Assembly (NCBI RefSeq): GCF_008831285.2
Contig: NC_045140.1
Span: 22,524,131 to 22,588,130 of the forward strand
Reading direction: 5' to 3'
Length of the DNA stretch: 64,000 bases
Source of the DNA: Nymphaea colorata
Taxonomy: Eukaryota; Streptophyta; Magnoliopsida; Nymphaeales; Nymphaeaceae
Below, one piece after another: positions 11,737-26,643 of the stretch; positions within the stretch are counted from its first letter, which is position 1; every line of letters begins with the position of its first letter. A program made the position numbers and the translations under genes. The notes under the pieces are model-generated. The model saw only the letters and a list, made by a program, of their open reading frames with translations. It was not told the DNA's origin and did no database searches.

Positions 11737-11740
<4 letters not shown>

Positions 11741-11895
11741 AATTCTAAGTATTACAATTGGATGGTTAAGGAAAAACAAGAAAAACAATGTGTGAAATAA
11801 TATTATATGACAAAAATATCTATCACCCTTTTTCCTTAACGGTTTATCATGTTGGATCAAACGGTTGATTGACTCTCAAAAGTAAGTCATTATTC

Positions 11896-11898
<3 letters not shown>

Positions 11899-11966
<68 letters not shown>
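11899..11966. repeat. Long (TA)n microsatellite
   Basis: About 34 uninterrupted TA units, the longest TA tract in the window. Likely to be length-polymorphic. Confidence 0.95.
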
Positions 11967-11968
<2 letters not shown>

Positions 11969-13194
11969 TAGAGTATGTGTGTTTGTTGTCAATGCACTTT
12001 CTAGGACGATTTTAACTTTATTAAAAAAAAATCGGCCGAAAGGGACAGCCGCCAAATCACCATTTAGAAGAGAAATTAAGTTCTCACTGTCAGCTGGTCT
12101 CATCCACCATTTTACCATTCCCAATGCAGATGAGGAGTTTTGAATAGTTGTAGGTGATCACCAACCGTAACATATGAAAAAATGGAGATCGTCTATGTTC
12201 TTGAAAATATGAATTGCCAGAATATCGCATGTTTTTCTTATCATTATCTTGACAAGCTGGGGTTGATATAAGAACTAAGATAAGGCTGCCCCATTTGTTG
12301 TTACCTATCGACTTAGATCACGCGTTTAGTCTTACCAAGTATTCAATGTGGTAACATACTGATTCCCACATGAAATTACGACCGAACAACATAGCATAGG
12401 AAGGTGAAACAAACTGATCTCTTATTTATAAAAATTTCCGTTGCTTTTATTGGCTTGTAAACGATGAAAACACAACGAATGACAACCAACAGACTACATG
12501 GTGAAAAGGCACAGCGCTAAATGTTCCCATTCTCGATTCTCATTGGAGAAGAAATTTTCGTTATCACGTGCTTCATTAGTTTTACAGCCATCTTTCTCCT
12601 GCCAAGTAAGCAAGGGAAAATTAAAATATTTTAGTTTTCTGGCCTTGCCACCGTCAAAAAGTGTTGAGATCAAAACCTTTTGTATAAATGGGTCCACGTA
12701 GCGTGCACTATATTACATTCGAGGGTCCAATGTTCGTCTTTTCAAACGTCATATCTTGTCTGCCATTTCTGCAGCTAAAGGTTGGATGAGCGCGATAGCA
12801 ATGGTCATTCGCGATGCATTTCTCCTTGTCGAAAGTGCTTCATTCATTCTTTTCAGGCGGCACAATGAAGACTGAAAATTTACCGTAATATGTATATAGT
12901 ATATACACTGTTGCTTGTGCATCAGAGAGAGAGAGAGAGAGAGATTTAGAAATACCACCACCCACTTCCGTAGAAAAAAATCCTCAACTGAAAACGAACG
13001 GTGGTGCCCATGAAAACTGAAGCAGTTCTTATTGCATCTTTTGTATGTGGTGGATATTGCAACATACTTGTGTTCTTGAAAAGATTGTGGCACGGTACTC
13101 GATGACCAACATTCGAGAGACCGATGCTTATTACCAGCATCAACTTGCATCCGGAAACTCCCATGACCGACTATCCCCATGAATAAACAGACAA

Positions 13195-13385
13195 GTACCG
13201 GCAACATGTCGGCAACCAAGGATTTCCAGAGAAACCATACTAACTACGTATAGTTAGCATGCTTTAGTAACGTAGCACTTAAGTCAAACAGCAAAAAATG
13301 GAGAATCCGTATCGGAACATCAAGCCCTACCCATAATGGGTACAATGAGCACCGGCGACCTGTCGGCATCCAAGGATTCCAGAGA
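13195..13385. repeat. Two dispersed copies of a ~33-bp segment
   Basis: ACCGGCAACATGTCGGCAAC followed by CAAGGATTTCCAGAGA (from about 13197) recurs as ACCGGCGACCTGTCGGCATC followed by CAAGGATTCCAGAGA (from 13351), about 154 bases apart. This is probably an old local duplication. Confidence 0.6.
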
Positions 13386-14343
13386 CTTCAATCACTCTAT
13401 ATAATCAGGACGCTAGTTGCACTGCAATATAATAAGTAAACCTTTGCCAAGTTGACTTTCAACCGCAGCTTGGTGCAGCAAGAATTGAACGACCAAATGC
13501 ACAAGGAATCAATTCCCCGAAGGCAAGGTTCTTCGAGAACGTAACATAGTCCCTCACTGTTTTTTTCACAACATTAAAAAACGGAACTAGATTGGCTCAT
13601 AAGCAAGTCATGAGCTTCTCTGGAATTGCTAAATATCAACTACCTGACTAATTTAGCTATAGTTAAAGCACATCTAAACAACTCGAGTACAAGAATAGGT
13701 CGTGGCTAAAGAGATTTACGGTAAAGCACTGAACGTGTAACAAAACAGAAAGTCCAGTGTGTTTTACAACGAACCAATGCAGCTCGGTGAAACAGTAAAT
13801 CATACAGAGAGCAAGTTTGACTATAACCTTTAGAAGAAAAAGAGGAGGCAGATTACCTCCTCCTTTTTTGTGAACACATTCTCCAAGGGAAACCCGGACT
13901 GAAATGGAACGGTCATAAGATGCCTTTGAATGCATTTCCTGGACCGATGTTACCATGTACACCTATAACACAGGTTGCGCAAGGAAGAACCTCTATGGGA
14001 CGTGAATCATGCGACCCTGCTTGGCAGCCAGGGTCCACCATCAATGCGGGCAGCCAAGAAATGGGTTAATTATACTCTAGGGTGCACATCGATGAATGAT
14101 TACTTTTAGAAGGTCACGAAGATGAAAAGTCGGCTAGGTCAAACCTTGTTGAAGAACTGAAAGGTAAACGCCAACCAAGAAAATGCGGGGTGTCCAGAGC
14201 CAACGTCCAAGTAACAAAGCCTAAAGCTTATGCACATTTACTATGTAATAATCAAATACAAAGTCAAGATCAATACAACAAAAATCATTAAAACATTAAA
14301 TACAGATTACAAAAACCACAGTTTCTGATGTGAAGTTTTCTAG

Positions 14344-14938
14344 TCACTCTTCATAGTTGCTTAGGCCAGCAATAACGGACCCTGTGGTGGTGAAAGCCCC
14401 CAATACATCTGGGTAGTCTCTCCACGAGGTGTTGATTTGAATGGAAGGCCAGAGCCAAGAATTTATAGAATCAATAAAAGAGCTAAGATTTGGGGTAAGG
14501 ATGGCCTCCCAATCCACCTGAATGCCTTTGGGAATGTTTTCTGTCACCTCCATATTTGCAGCAAGATGCAATCCCAGCAGCACCACGTAGCCAACAACAG
14601 CCGTGCCCCTAGATAGAGGCATGAAATTATACCTGCACGTACATTATCTTTAACTCAGTTGGCCATGCAAATCTAGAGTCACCGTGGTCATCAATCCATT
14701 TGACAGTAGGTGTGTGGATCCTCCTCCTCTTAATTGACGGTAGGATTCGGCAAACTCTTTCACATTACAAGTAGGATGTGAGAAATGCATTCATAACCCG
14801 AAACCACTGGAAACATCTCTTTTTAGATATGATGGAACGGAGGAAAACTAGCTGAACCAGCAACATTCAAAAGCCTGATCAACTAACAGATAAAATCCAG
14901 TAAAAAATTGAAGCACATGTATTACAAAGATGTGTGTC

Positions 14939-14976
<38 letters not shown>

Positions 14977-15166
14977 TTTAAAATGTGTAGATCGATGGTT
15001 CATAAGATGACATGTAAAGTTACTTTTTCAAACTTAACCTACAAATCAGTTTTACCTTTCTGAAAAAGTAGTCATACATGTGGCACCTTGTAAACCATTA
15101 ATCAAAGATCAAAGTTGATCAGATGACTCAAATGGAGTCTACATAATCTACTTATTCTGCATATTC

Positions 15167-15205
<39 letters not shown>

Positions 15206-18200
15206 TAAAAGTAGTCATATCTTATGTTACTAAATGATTCCATAGGACATATCTAATTGATATTGTCCCTAATGCATAAAATATGATCTATATTCTATAA
15301 TAATGCAATGTGCTATTTTACTCATTGCGGTTTTTTTAATAACAAATCCAATCTAACATAAAATTCAGACATTACCTCATTTTTTTTCTTAAATTTTCTT
15401 TTCATTTATATTCTAGTTCTTATTTTGTTAAAGTTGCCAAGTTTTTTTTACATTGTCCAAGACACTTCTCTTGGTCCATAAAATTTTGCCGCTATCATTA
15501 TTCTTTCTGCGACTCTCCTAGGCAAAACAGCATTACCATCATGACAAGTATTGGAAGAATGCTACTTGAGCTAAAATTTTCACTAGTGTGCCAACTGCCA
15601 CTATGTTCAACCACCGGCAAGACTGCAACCAAAGAAACTGAAAAAATCTTTCACAATGCCATCCCCGGGAAGACTGCAATCCAAGAAAACTAAAAAAACT
15701 CTTTCACAATGCCATTCAATTCTGCCTTGCACCAAAGCTACCCGCCTCTCCAATGCCCTATTTCTCTTGGTTGTACACCTAGGGGTCCAACCTTGATAGG
15801 AGATCCCTCCATCAACTTCATCAGTTCATTCTCAACCAGTCAAGTCAATCTCCTCAAACCACATAAAAACCTATTTTTCCTCCATCACGCTACTCAACCT
15901 TAAAATAACATGATACTTTCTTTGTTGATATTATGCACAAGCAAGAACTGGTTTTATTTTCCAAGATACAAATATCATCCCTGATCGGCTGTTTACCAGG
16001 AGTGGAAGTAGTCACATACTCATACCTTGAAATAACATGACTGATGATACTTTCTTGATGATATTATGCACAAACAAGAACTAGTTATATTTTCCAAAAT
16101 AAAAATACCATTCCTGATAGGCTGCTTTCCAGGAATGGATGTGGGGAATTGGTCTGAAGCCAGATGTTTTCAGTAAGCAGACATAAGAACTTCAGAAACT
16201 GGGTTTCCTGCCCCCCAAATGGAATTAGTAGCATTGAGTGGTATAATTCTAAACCGATTTCCATGAGAAGTTCCACCATATGGATTTTTTGAATTACAGC
16301 CTGTCCAAGTATGTGTTTGCTTGAATATATGAACAGAGACAGAGGAAACTGATTACCAGTAATATGCCAATCTTAGGATTCCTTGCTGTATCTTTTTGAG
16401 TGAATCCAAGTCAGTGGAACCATATGCTTCACCACAATAATCATTACATAGAGCCTGCACGAAAATTCACATGCAAAAGCACATTGTTATATCCAACCTA
16501 TAATCTGAAGTCAACAAGATGACTCATCAATGAAGAGGTAACATAAGGCAGCATGGTGACCGACAGACCTAAGTCACACATAAATATACATGAAAATATG
16601 TGTTTGTACCATAGCCACAAATATCATTCTCGGGTATTTATCGGCAAGTTATTCTTTTCAGGAAAATCTCAGAGTTTTCAAAAAAACATACAAAAATCAA
16701 AATGTTAGGTAAAAATACAAGAAATGGAAAACTAATAAGTATTGTATTGCATTTAAGAAGGCAAGTTAAATACCTAAAACAAGAGGAAATAAAACAATGA
16801 AACACAAGTTAAAAAAATTAAAAACAGAAAATGAAATAATGAAAAAATCGTGTTAAAATCACAATAAATTCATTTTAAGTTTTTTTTTTCAATATATCAT
16901 GACAGTTTCCCGTTTTTATTGTTTTCTTTGTTTTTCTCACTAATATCGCGACATTATCGAAAATATCGTGATATTTGTGGCTAAGGATTGTACACGTTCC
17001 CACATGCATGAGTGCACAAAGAACATAAATACACAAGCAAAGGATAATATAAGGACATCAAGGTCATAGAGTCGGATTTTTTTGTTAAGAACCAAGTGCT
17101 GCAGCCCAACAAAAGGGAAAACTTTTCAATTGCTTGTAGGAATTCTCCCACAATAGAAATGTTTATAGATGAAAGGAGCACCACAAAACCAACTGTGAAT
17201 ATTTATTCTCTTTGCACCTACTTACCTAGACATACCGACATTTCACTGCCAAAGACCAATTTAAAGAATGACATACCTCCCAGGCCATTATCATTTCTGC
17301 ATCATAATCTTCCCATCTGGAGGGTGTACAAGGTGTGCGAATTGCAAAGTCATATCCTTTCTTCCCTCTGCAAGAGATTGGCAACATAAATCTTCTTGTG
17401 TTCTAAATCTAGAACTTGGTAAACAACATGCCCTATGTAAGGACATCTTACATTTTTTGAGTGGTAATTCTTGTCCCATCAAGACACTTCCTGAAGGTGT
17501 ATCCACATTTTATTCAGATTAGAAAACGAAACACAGATGAACAGTTTAGCAACTAGACACTTTCCGCAAGAGAGCAACTAAATGGCTTCATAAGTTTTAC
17601 CCTTCAAAAGCAGTACTATAGCAGGGAGTCGCTAACCAAAAATCTTCACCAACAACATCATGAAGGTCACCACAACCGTCTGCATTTACGATCTGCATCA
17701 ATTATAATGTTCTAGGTTTAGCTATTAAGTGAAAAAAAAATTGAGTTATTAACATAATGAAAAAAGCAATAAAGGAGTTTGGTGCAGCATCTGTTGACAA
17801 ATCAAAAGTGTGCCAATGGACCAGTGAAATATAGCAATAGAAGCAAATCCAGTAAGAAAAATACATTTCATAAGATAATAACTGGATCTTAGTCCTAAAT
17901 AGGCAGACGCAGGTAGCAAAGGTTTTTAACCATTCATCTCCTTTACAACTTAATGCAATATTAGCTTACAAATATGACATTTTAGGAGCACGTATATGGT
18001 AAAGTTCTTAAAATAGCAATCCAAGAATGTTAACAGGAAAGAGTAACCTGTCACTATAAGGTTATACACATGATGGAAGAGAAAGCAGGAAAAAACTAGC
18101 AGAGAAAGGGAAATAAAAGCATAAAAACCATAGACTTGTCATGTAGAGCTCATGGTTATTTGTTTGAAAATTTGTATCAGCTCAGGAAACATATACTACT

Positions 18201-21200
18201 GAATATTGTCACAAAGCAACTTTGTCATTCAAAGCATGCTAGAAAACTTTACAGTGTGCTGCAAGAATGACTTTAGTATTCTAGATATGCTAGACAAGAA
18301 AAATCAGTCTGCACACATGCCTAGGCATGCAGAAAGTACATGATATCAAAAGAGACTTACGCTTTGTAGTTTTCCAACATCAGACAGGTCAATGATGCTA
18401 TCTGATGCACTGTTCACAAACTTCTTCTCCTCCATGATTTTTTTTGCAACACCCAAAGCCCTAAAACATTTTTAGAAATTGAGAATACTGTTTGTGACTG
18501 AGAAAAATGAAATAGCAGACTTACCTCTGGTAGTATGGGTAGTATCGAGCAACTTTTGCTTGTCCATTGATCAGTGGTGTGTGAGACCCAAAGCCAGCAT
18601 TGAACTCCTCACTGAGTTATAGAAAACATGTAACCAACTCCATGAGTAAAACAGACAAACATAGAGAAGAGACAACACACATGCATGCATTGTCAGTAAA
18701 ACCACCTCACTTTCATGCAGACATCTGATGTAATACTCCAAACACAGAGGTAACTAATTCAACCTTCCAAATGAACATAAGAGAAGAAACTTGAATAGAA
18801 AATAAAATGGCTTCACAATGTTATCTGTATCGTACGATACACGAGCTTATCGTGTATCGTAAGTGTATCGCTCGTATCGTATGATATGGGTGCCGTTTCG
18901 TATGATACGAGCGATACACCCCTATATCATATGATACGGGGAAAACACAAAAAAGGGGCCCGATGGCCCCTTTTTTCTTTACGTTTTAAAGTTTAAACAC
19001 TCATCCCTCTCTCTCTTCTTGTGTTTAAAGACTCCAAAAAAAGTGGGAGGGAGAGATTTTGGCCATTTTTAACAAAAATATCTGAGGATTCATCGATTTG
19101 AGAGATATTATCGCTGAATTATGAAAGATGATAACTATATGTTTTGAACTTATGAAATTGTGATGTAATCTAAGTCCTAAGACTCCAAGTCCTAAGACTC
19201 TAAGTCCTAATATTCTATAAAATTTTCAAGTTTAAAATTGTGATGGATGCTTATTATGTAATTTTGAATATCTGATTTCTTATTTTTTAATGTGTTGTTG
19301 TCTTGTTGATACAGAATGTTCCTTATGTATGATGACCTTTTTTATATTTGAATACATTTTTCTTGATTTCTGATTTTTTGTTTATTTTTTCAGATTTTTT
19401 ATTATTTTCTCTATTTTTTAAAATTGTTTAATATTTTTAAATTAAAAATTAATTTTACGATACGTTACGCTACATTTGCGATATGTTACGATACGGCCGT
19501 ATAGGTTGGCCCGACAATACGCGTTATGCTACACCTTTTACAATATTGTGGCTTCACACCCATGATATAGTACTTAAGTAACCATTTTAAACTTGATAAT
19601 TCATATTATATATTATTGGGTGTTGAGAGTCAAGACAGTGATGGCCAGACACGCCTGACCTGTTGCAATCACCCATACCTCCATAACAAAGATAAACTTG
19701 ATCTTTTAAGGCAAAATAAGAACATCCACTTTTTCCTGTCCAAGAATCTAATATCTGAGAATCATAATGGACCATCGACCCTTTAGAGAAACTACTTCAG
19801 AAACTAGTCCCTTGAGATGAATGCGTGCATATGTAGGATAAAACAATGCCAAAAAGCTGAGGAGTTTCCACAGGCCAAGCACAAAGGCAAATGGATATAA
19901 CAAGGAACATAAAGTAAGAACCCACAAAGCCAATGTGACAATGAAACAGGTGCTTCTGGAAGAAAGAGCATGCAACTTGCAGTTGTAAAATAATACATGG
20001 AATAGCTACACATATATCCGTTAATCATCAGGACCATGGGCAGTCTATCACTTGGATAATGACCTACTTAGCTAATAGCAATTCCCTCGTTGAAACAACC
20101 AAGAAGGAAAATTAACCAGTATAGGTAGTTTCAAAGAGAATAAAATATGAGAAGTCAGCAGAAATGCAAAGCCCTGCCAATTGCCTGTATAAATACAATC
20201 GTAGCAAAAAGGCATGCACAAAATTGAAAATTAAACAGCCCATCAAAGGTCTCGACTACTTATGAAAATGCTACCAGTTCCTTAATATAGTGTTTGAGGG
20301 GAATTTACAATCATGGGTAAACCAACATCTATGGAACCAAAATGAAAAAGAAAATGTTTGGCAGAGGAAGACAAAAGTGGATAGGAACCAGAATTTGTGC
20401 ACATTTATGCAGCATGTGTCAAATATAGATACCTTAACTTGTTCACCCACACAACAGGATCACAGGGTTCAGATATTTGTCTCCACTTAACAGCCAAAGA
20501 ATATACTTCATGCCAAGACAAACCATAGCGGCCAGGTGTCGATCTGTCTTCACTTGTGCTGTATGAGGTTGATGTCTCAGAGCTGGTGGTGGTGCTACAA
20601 CCAACACCACCACGGTTCTGGCTCAGAATGTTTGGCTTCTCCTTTCTTCTTATCTTCCTCACACCTCTTGCAGAGGGCTTATTAGACACTTTCCACTCTG
20701 CATGAAGAGATCGCCATGTCTTTTGAACCTTCTGTGCAACCTCTATTGCAGCCAAGCCCGCCATTCGGTACTGGACCAGATACTTAAAATAAATTAATTT
20801 CCAGGAAAGATGCATCAGCTCGGGAAAAAGCTAGACATATAGGAAACAAAAGGAAAAATGATATAAAACTTGAACTAGTTGTCATCCTATAATAAGCCTA
20901 GGTATAATAGGCAATACATAATGAACAGGACAGGTCGCAAAAACTTGGGACACCGATCTTCAGGTAAATGTCCAAAGAAAGAGAAGAAAGCATAGGCATA
21001 TTAGTCTTTAAGTAGCACTAGGAAGTGCAATTTGTTGTATATTTCATCCTGATAAAACATCAGACATTATTTTTCCCCCGAATTGCCTTTGAACAAGATA
21101 TACTTGATGAGCAGGTGTCTGAATATTGATATTGCATGCACACACTAATCAAGAAAAATTATCTGTGAATCAGATAGTTCATGCTTATAAATGTTTCGAG

Positions 21201-24200
21201 TTTCAACACTAGAAAACTAATGTCAACAAATTAACGGTCCCAAATTCAAGAAGCTAGTAACCAAATATTCTACTCTTGTAAATCCATCACCTCACATAGG
21301 AAGAACGAGTGCTTGTACAAGAATGCCAGTTTGTTAGACCATTTTGCAGTCTCAACACCAATAATAATAGTTGGGCCAAGAACATGGCCTCTGTCCTAAT
21401 ACAACTCATTAAATATGAGAATGAAAAGTGCTAAAGCCTTGTAAATTACAACCTATAGATATGACCAATTAGGGAGTGGTACTTTAGTAGATTGTAGCAT
21501 CCTAAGCATATCATTTTCATGTCATCCATTTCTTGACAAAATAACACATTAGCAGAAAATATCTATGTACCATCTTCACTGCCAGTGGTCATAACAAATT
21601 AAAGTATCATGTCATAAAGGTAACTGAAACTGACAACTGATCCAAGTGCAACAAATGTCAACAAAACTCAGTGTTGATTTTAATCATTAATGGTAAAGCG
21701 AACTAAATAAGTCAGTAGAAGACAAAAGTTCATCATAACAATAGCAGTATAAGCAATTGATGCATCTAAATCTCATTATTAAAGCTAAAGTGCATTCACA
21801 TTGTTTTGTACATAAATCTAGGAAAAATAAGTCAAGCAATTCGATATAAGGAACATAGTAGTGATGTAACAACCTGTCTGAGAACCCAACAAATAGGCTA
21901 TAGTACTAAATGTTATCCTTATAATTGAAGAATGCCAAGCCCATAAATCAGAATAGATGAAAAGTCAATTACTAAATAAATGCGGTGTAACTGTGCTAGG
22001 AGGGAACAACATTAACAGAGATTTGAGACCAGGAGCTTTACTAACAAAATGTTTCACATGAAACACTCCAAAAGTGCAATCAGCAAAAAATGAATCTATA
22101 TCTATCCTAACTACACCTCGCCACAAAAAGTTCTTCTTGTCCACATATTATGGAGATAATAACCTGACGCCTGTTAGGTAAGAAGCCTGCACAATCATAC
22201 TGTATCTTCTTGCCAATGGAATCAGCTGCTTGCAGCAGAAGCTTTTTATGCTTTGTTAGCGTGAAATCCTGTGGCCGAAGGCGTCCACTCTTTAAGGAAG
22301 TACGTAAAGGTGGCTGTCTGTACACCCTTTCACAAACATATTTGGGATGCAATCGTTTGCACCAGTATTCCTAAATAAACAGAAAAGTTAAATATAAAAA
22401 TCCTACTTATTCAGACAAGGATTATGATAACAAAGCTGAACAATAGCAAAGCCAGAAACTGTCGTGTTTCTAGCCTGTTTCATGTGAAATCACTGAAATG
22501 ACTTGACCAAGAGAAAAACTAGGAATATGGCCAACTAGAACATCAAGTACTACATGGTAACAAGAATAGGAAACTAGATCCTTAATCTTCAAGGTCGCTG
22601 ATGACTTCTGAATAATCAGCACTCAAATAAAATAAATCACCTTAAATAGGGGGTCAACATCTCCATCAATGTCAAATGAGGCGAATGGTAAGTTTGCCCT
22701 TGAAGCAGTATATAAAGCCATTTCCTTCTGCAATAGTAATTAAAAACAATGGAAAATGAATTTGCAACATGATGAAAGTAGTTAATTTTAATACAATAGC
22801 ATACCTGAAAAACCAAGAACTAAATGCTGATATGAGCTAGAATCATATACCAGGTAACGTGGATCTATTGATGTACAGTGAGATAGATTCCCACTTTTAT
22901 ACATCTCATTACTCATGTCAATATGCATACTTGCTCATGACCTCATACAGGAATGACCTAGCAGTTTTTGTTATAATTGGAAAAGGAAAAAAAGGTTCAT
23001 TGAAGAAATGAAGGTCTCTTCTACAGCCTAAACAGCTACACTACAGATTCTCATTACATGTCACACCAATAATGACTTGGAAGTCAGAACTGTACTTAAT
23101 AAAAAGATCATAAAACTAGTACCTGATAAAACGCCATGCATTGAAGCACAAACTTATCAATAGAATCAAGCTCCAAATCCAACACACAATCATAATCCTT
23201 TACCTGTAAGATCATGATAGTAAGCCAATAAGGTGAATTATCAAAATAACTAGATTGCCAGACCTTTCCTCTACGTTTATAGTTTATACATACTGCATCT
23301 CCATAACAGCCCAAAGCATGGTGACAAGATGCCCGTAAATACATGCACTCAATATTGGAACCTTCAATATCCAATCCAAGAGATAAGTCCTTGATAGCAC
23401 TTCTGCAACACGAAAACTTATGTCATAAATGTGTCACAAGCAACAGCCTGTTTCATATGCATTCTTTTTGAAAAAACAAGAAGTGTTGCAGCAGTAACCT
23501 AGCAAACCATTGTATGATTTGGATATGTGATCCTTTTTCTCCTTTCTTCAAACAATTACACAATGAAAGAATGCTCGGAATTTAATCAGCTTCGTTCTTT
23601 TTGAGATACAGAAATTATCAATTTAGTAGGACTCACTGTCTTCAGGAAACAATCAATATGACCTTATCTTGCATGATGTAAAAGGAGCGATTTCACTTTG
23701 TTCCCATATCTTTCAAGTCTTTATTTCATTTTTCATTAATGGAATAATCAAGAATGGCTGCATAAATATTGGAATTGGTTGTAGCCCTAGCCTGCTACTT
23801 CTGATATCATGCACATGTACTTGTTTATATAGCAACTCATTTCCTGTCAGACCTCACCTATACAAACCTTGAATTTATTTTCTTGACAAAATGCACATTC
23901 ACATCTAGATGTGAATCAGATCACAAGTTGGACTACATTTGCATGAAATCAGAAACCATAAACACTGAATCTGCAAAATATAGCTTCTCTACAGGGTACA
24001 TAGGCCAGGTTGGTAAGACCAAACCTGAAGTTCCTAGTACATCAAAAATGCAAAATATCCCCCACTTCTGGATTACACTTCAAGTAAGCTTGCTGCATTC
24101 AAGCAAGTTCCATAACTGTGCAAAGAAAATCCGTGCCCAGTCACTCTAAGAGAGGTCACTGCTAACACAGATCACTAGATGTTTTTCCTTTTGCACCTTT

Positions 24201-26609
24201 GGTTCATTTGAAGTTACAAACTGTAAATGTAGCCAGTTATTACAATTGCTCATTAGATATCTGCTCCTCACTCTGCATACACTTCGATACTACAGACTGA
24301 ACACCCATTAGCATTACATGTAGAAGTAGGAGAAACTGGGGCTTGGCCGGACTGACTTGTTAACTGACCCATAAAGACCAGGCCAGGACAGGGTTTCAAT
24401 AGACCTGAGGGTCAAGTTCCAAACCAGGCCTGGCCGATTGCCAATCTTAGCGCCCACCAGCCATTCTAGATGCCTAACACCCAGTTGAGACATTAAAACC
24501 ACACTAAGCTGCAACTTGTCACATAAAACGCGTATTATTCGAAAAAAAAAAACGTGTATAATACCCGAGAAATAAGTCAGCCATATAAAACAGCAATTAG
24601 ACGTGTCTTTTTTTAAAGAAAAATGCCAAAAAATAAAAAAACATGAAAAAACACGTATTATATGCATTTTTTCATATTATTATTTTAATTTTTTTATATT
24701 TTTCAGGATTTATTAAATGTTTTAAAGTTTTTAAAAATTTGCCAAGATTTTTTCGAGGTATTCCTGAGATATACAACTTTGGCGTATTATACAGAGAAAT
24801 TCCTCACCATATAATACCCGTACATGATATATGTGACAATGGCTGCAACACATTACAAAAAAATAACAAAAAAATAAATTAACTGAAAGAGCATCTGAAT
24901 ATGCTTACAAATTTATTAACATTTTAGTACCCCGACATGTCTGATTAAAATGGGAAAAATACGTAAAAAATTTTAAATTTTTTTAAAAATTCATAAAAAC
25001 TTCCTAAAAATTAGGAGAAAATAAAATAAATGAGAAACTAATAAGACATCATCAAAAAAAGAAATACATAACAAAAAAAAAATAGAAAAATGAACACAAT
25101 CAGTCAAACAAAGAGGTCAGAAAAAAATCAGGACTAAACAGAACGTATTAAAATTATTTTAGTCTACTTGAATATTTGAAGTTTAAGTCTAAGCTTCTAA
25201 CCCACAAAAAAAAAATTGAAGGTATAGAGAAACCAACGCACAAAGTTTCTAAGCCATAGAGTTTCTAAGCTCTAACTTCTAACACACATATGAAAATCGA
25301 CTGAAAAATCAACATGTGCAAATCGACTGAAAAAAAAAAAACAGAAACTAGAAAACTACACGTCCAGTATTTTTTAGTATTGCTTACCTCAAAAAATCCA
25401 ACGCAAATCTGCAATTCGACTGAAATAACCAACGCAAATCCTACCTGAGCAGGCATAGAACAAGGTTGGACAGTCGGAGGTCAGCTGGGTGCCGGAAAAT
25501 GCAACCAGCCGTCGAAGGTTTGATGTGGCTGCTGCTCGACCGAAGCTGCCCAACAAAGAGATGCTGGTGTGCTCCACCGGTGAGTTTGCAGGTCCCGAAC
25601 CTCGCTGGAAGTCAGAAATGGTCCAGGTTTTGAGTTTCCCCAATTTTTTAGACCATAAACCCTAACACTATGTTTGGATGGAGGGAAAGATAGGGAAAGG
25701 GAAGGGAATGGGGAGGGAAAGGAGAAGAAAGGAAAGGGAAGGAACGTTCATTCCTTTCCCTCCCTTCCCTTTACACCCGACATAGTTATTAGCTTTCCAT
25801 TCCTTTCTCTCCTTATTAATTAGTCATCCAAACACAAGAAAGACCTTTCTTTCCATTCATTTCTCTTCCTCTCCCTCCATCCCACCAGGCTATAAATTGA
25901 AGATCGGAGGTCTGCTGGGCATCGACTTGTTTTCCTAGTTTTGTCGACGAAATCTTTTTAACTTTTTACTGTTATGCTTTATTCATTTCTTTCCAAATCT
26001 ACCATCTAAAATTGTCAAAAATTACAATTGATGCCATCATTTGAAAAAAAAAAATCTCGCTTCAAAAAAAAACGTGAGAACAAATGTGTTTTAAATGCGT
26101 TGTTTTCGCAACTTAAATGCGTTTTTTTTTCGGCATTTCATTTTCGCGTGTTTTTTGTGACTATCTACATAATGAAGAGGGCTTCAGTTTTGGAGATGGA
26201 AGTTCAGATATATCGCTAAAACATGAGGCCTATCAGCCCACCACATGTAAAATGCACCCTGCTTTTAAGCTTATTACTTCTGCTTGTGTTATTTTTAACA
26301 ACTTATTCTTGACTTTGAAATGAACACGCGCGCATGAAGAACTATACACAACACTCATGGATGATGGAAGTGTTCATGTGCACATTTTATACATATGGCA
26401 ATTTCTGAAAAACACCTAAGGTTTTGGCAGTCACCAAAAACATGTATTTTATGTTCTTTCAATTTTCAAACACATCTCAACCTTTGCACTATGAATGAAC
26501 AAAAGTCTTCCATGATTCCATCAACCTAGCCTAAGCCTATCATTATCCCAAGATGAGTTAATGAGCTAAAATATCCTCAAGATGAGCTATACATACATAC
26601 AAGCGCGTG

Positions 26610-26643
<34 letters not shown>

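Larger units (their letters stand above)
9105..14343. other. Intergenic between 8280-9104 gene and SRFR1
   Basis: No supported gene. The first few hundred bases (GA-rich at 9115-9140 and 9645-9665) are probably the 5' UTR and promoter of the minus-strand gene ending at 9104. Also present are a 62-bp tandem duplication (9835-9958), a small secreted-like frame (10203-10334), a 147-bp hAT element (10540-10686), two (TA)n tracts (11708-11736 and 11899-11966) and a dispersed repeat pair (13195-13385). The stretch just below 14344 should contain the SRFR1 3' UTR; its end could not be placed. Confidence 0.5.

Noticed and set aside
12749-13219. 156-codon minus-strand frame
   Set aside because: It contains a translated GA microsatellite (LSLSLSL) and no recognisable motif. 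Codon composition looks like intergenic DNA.
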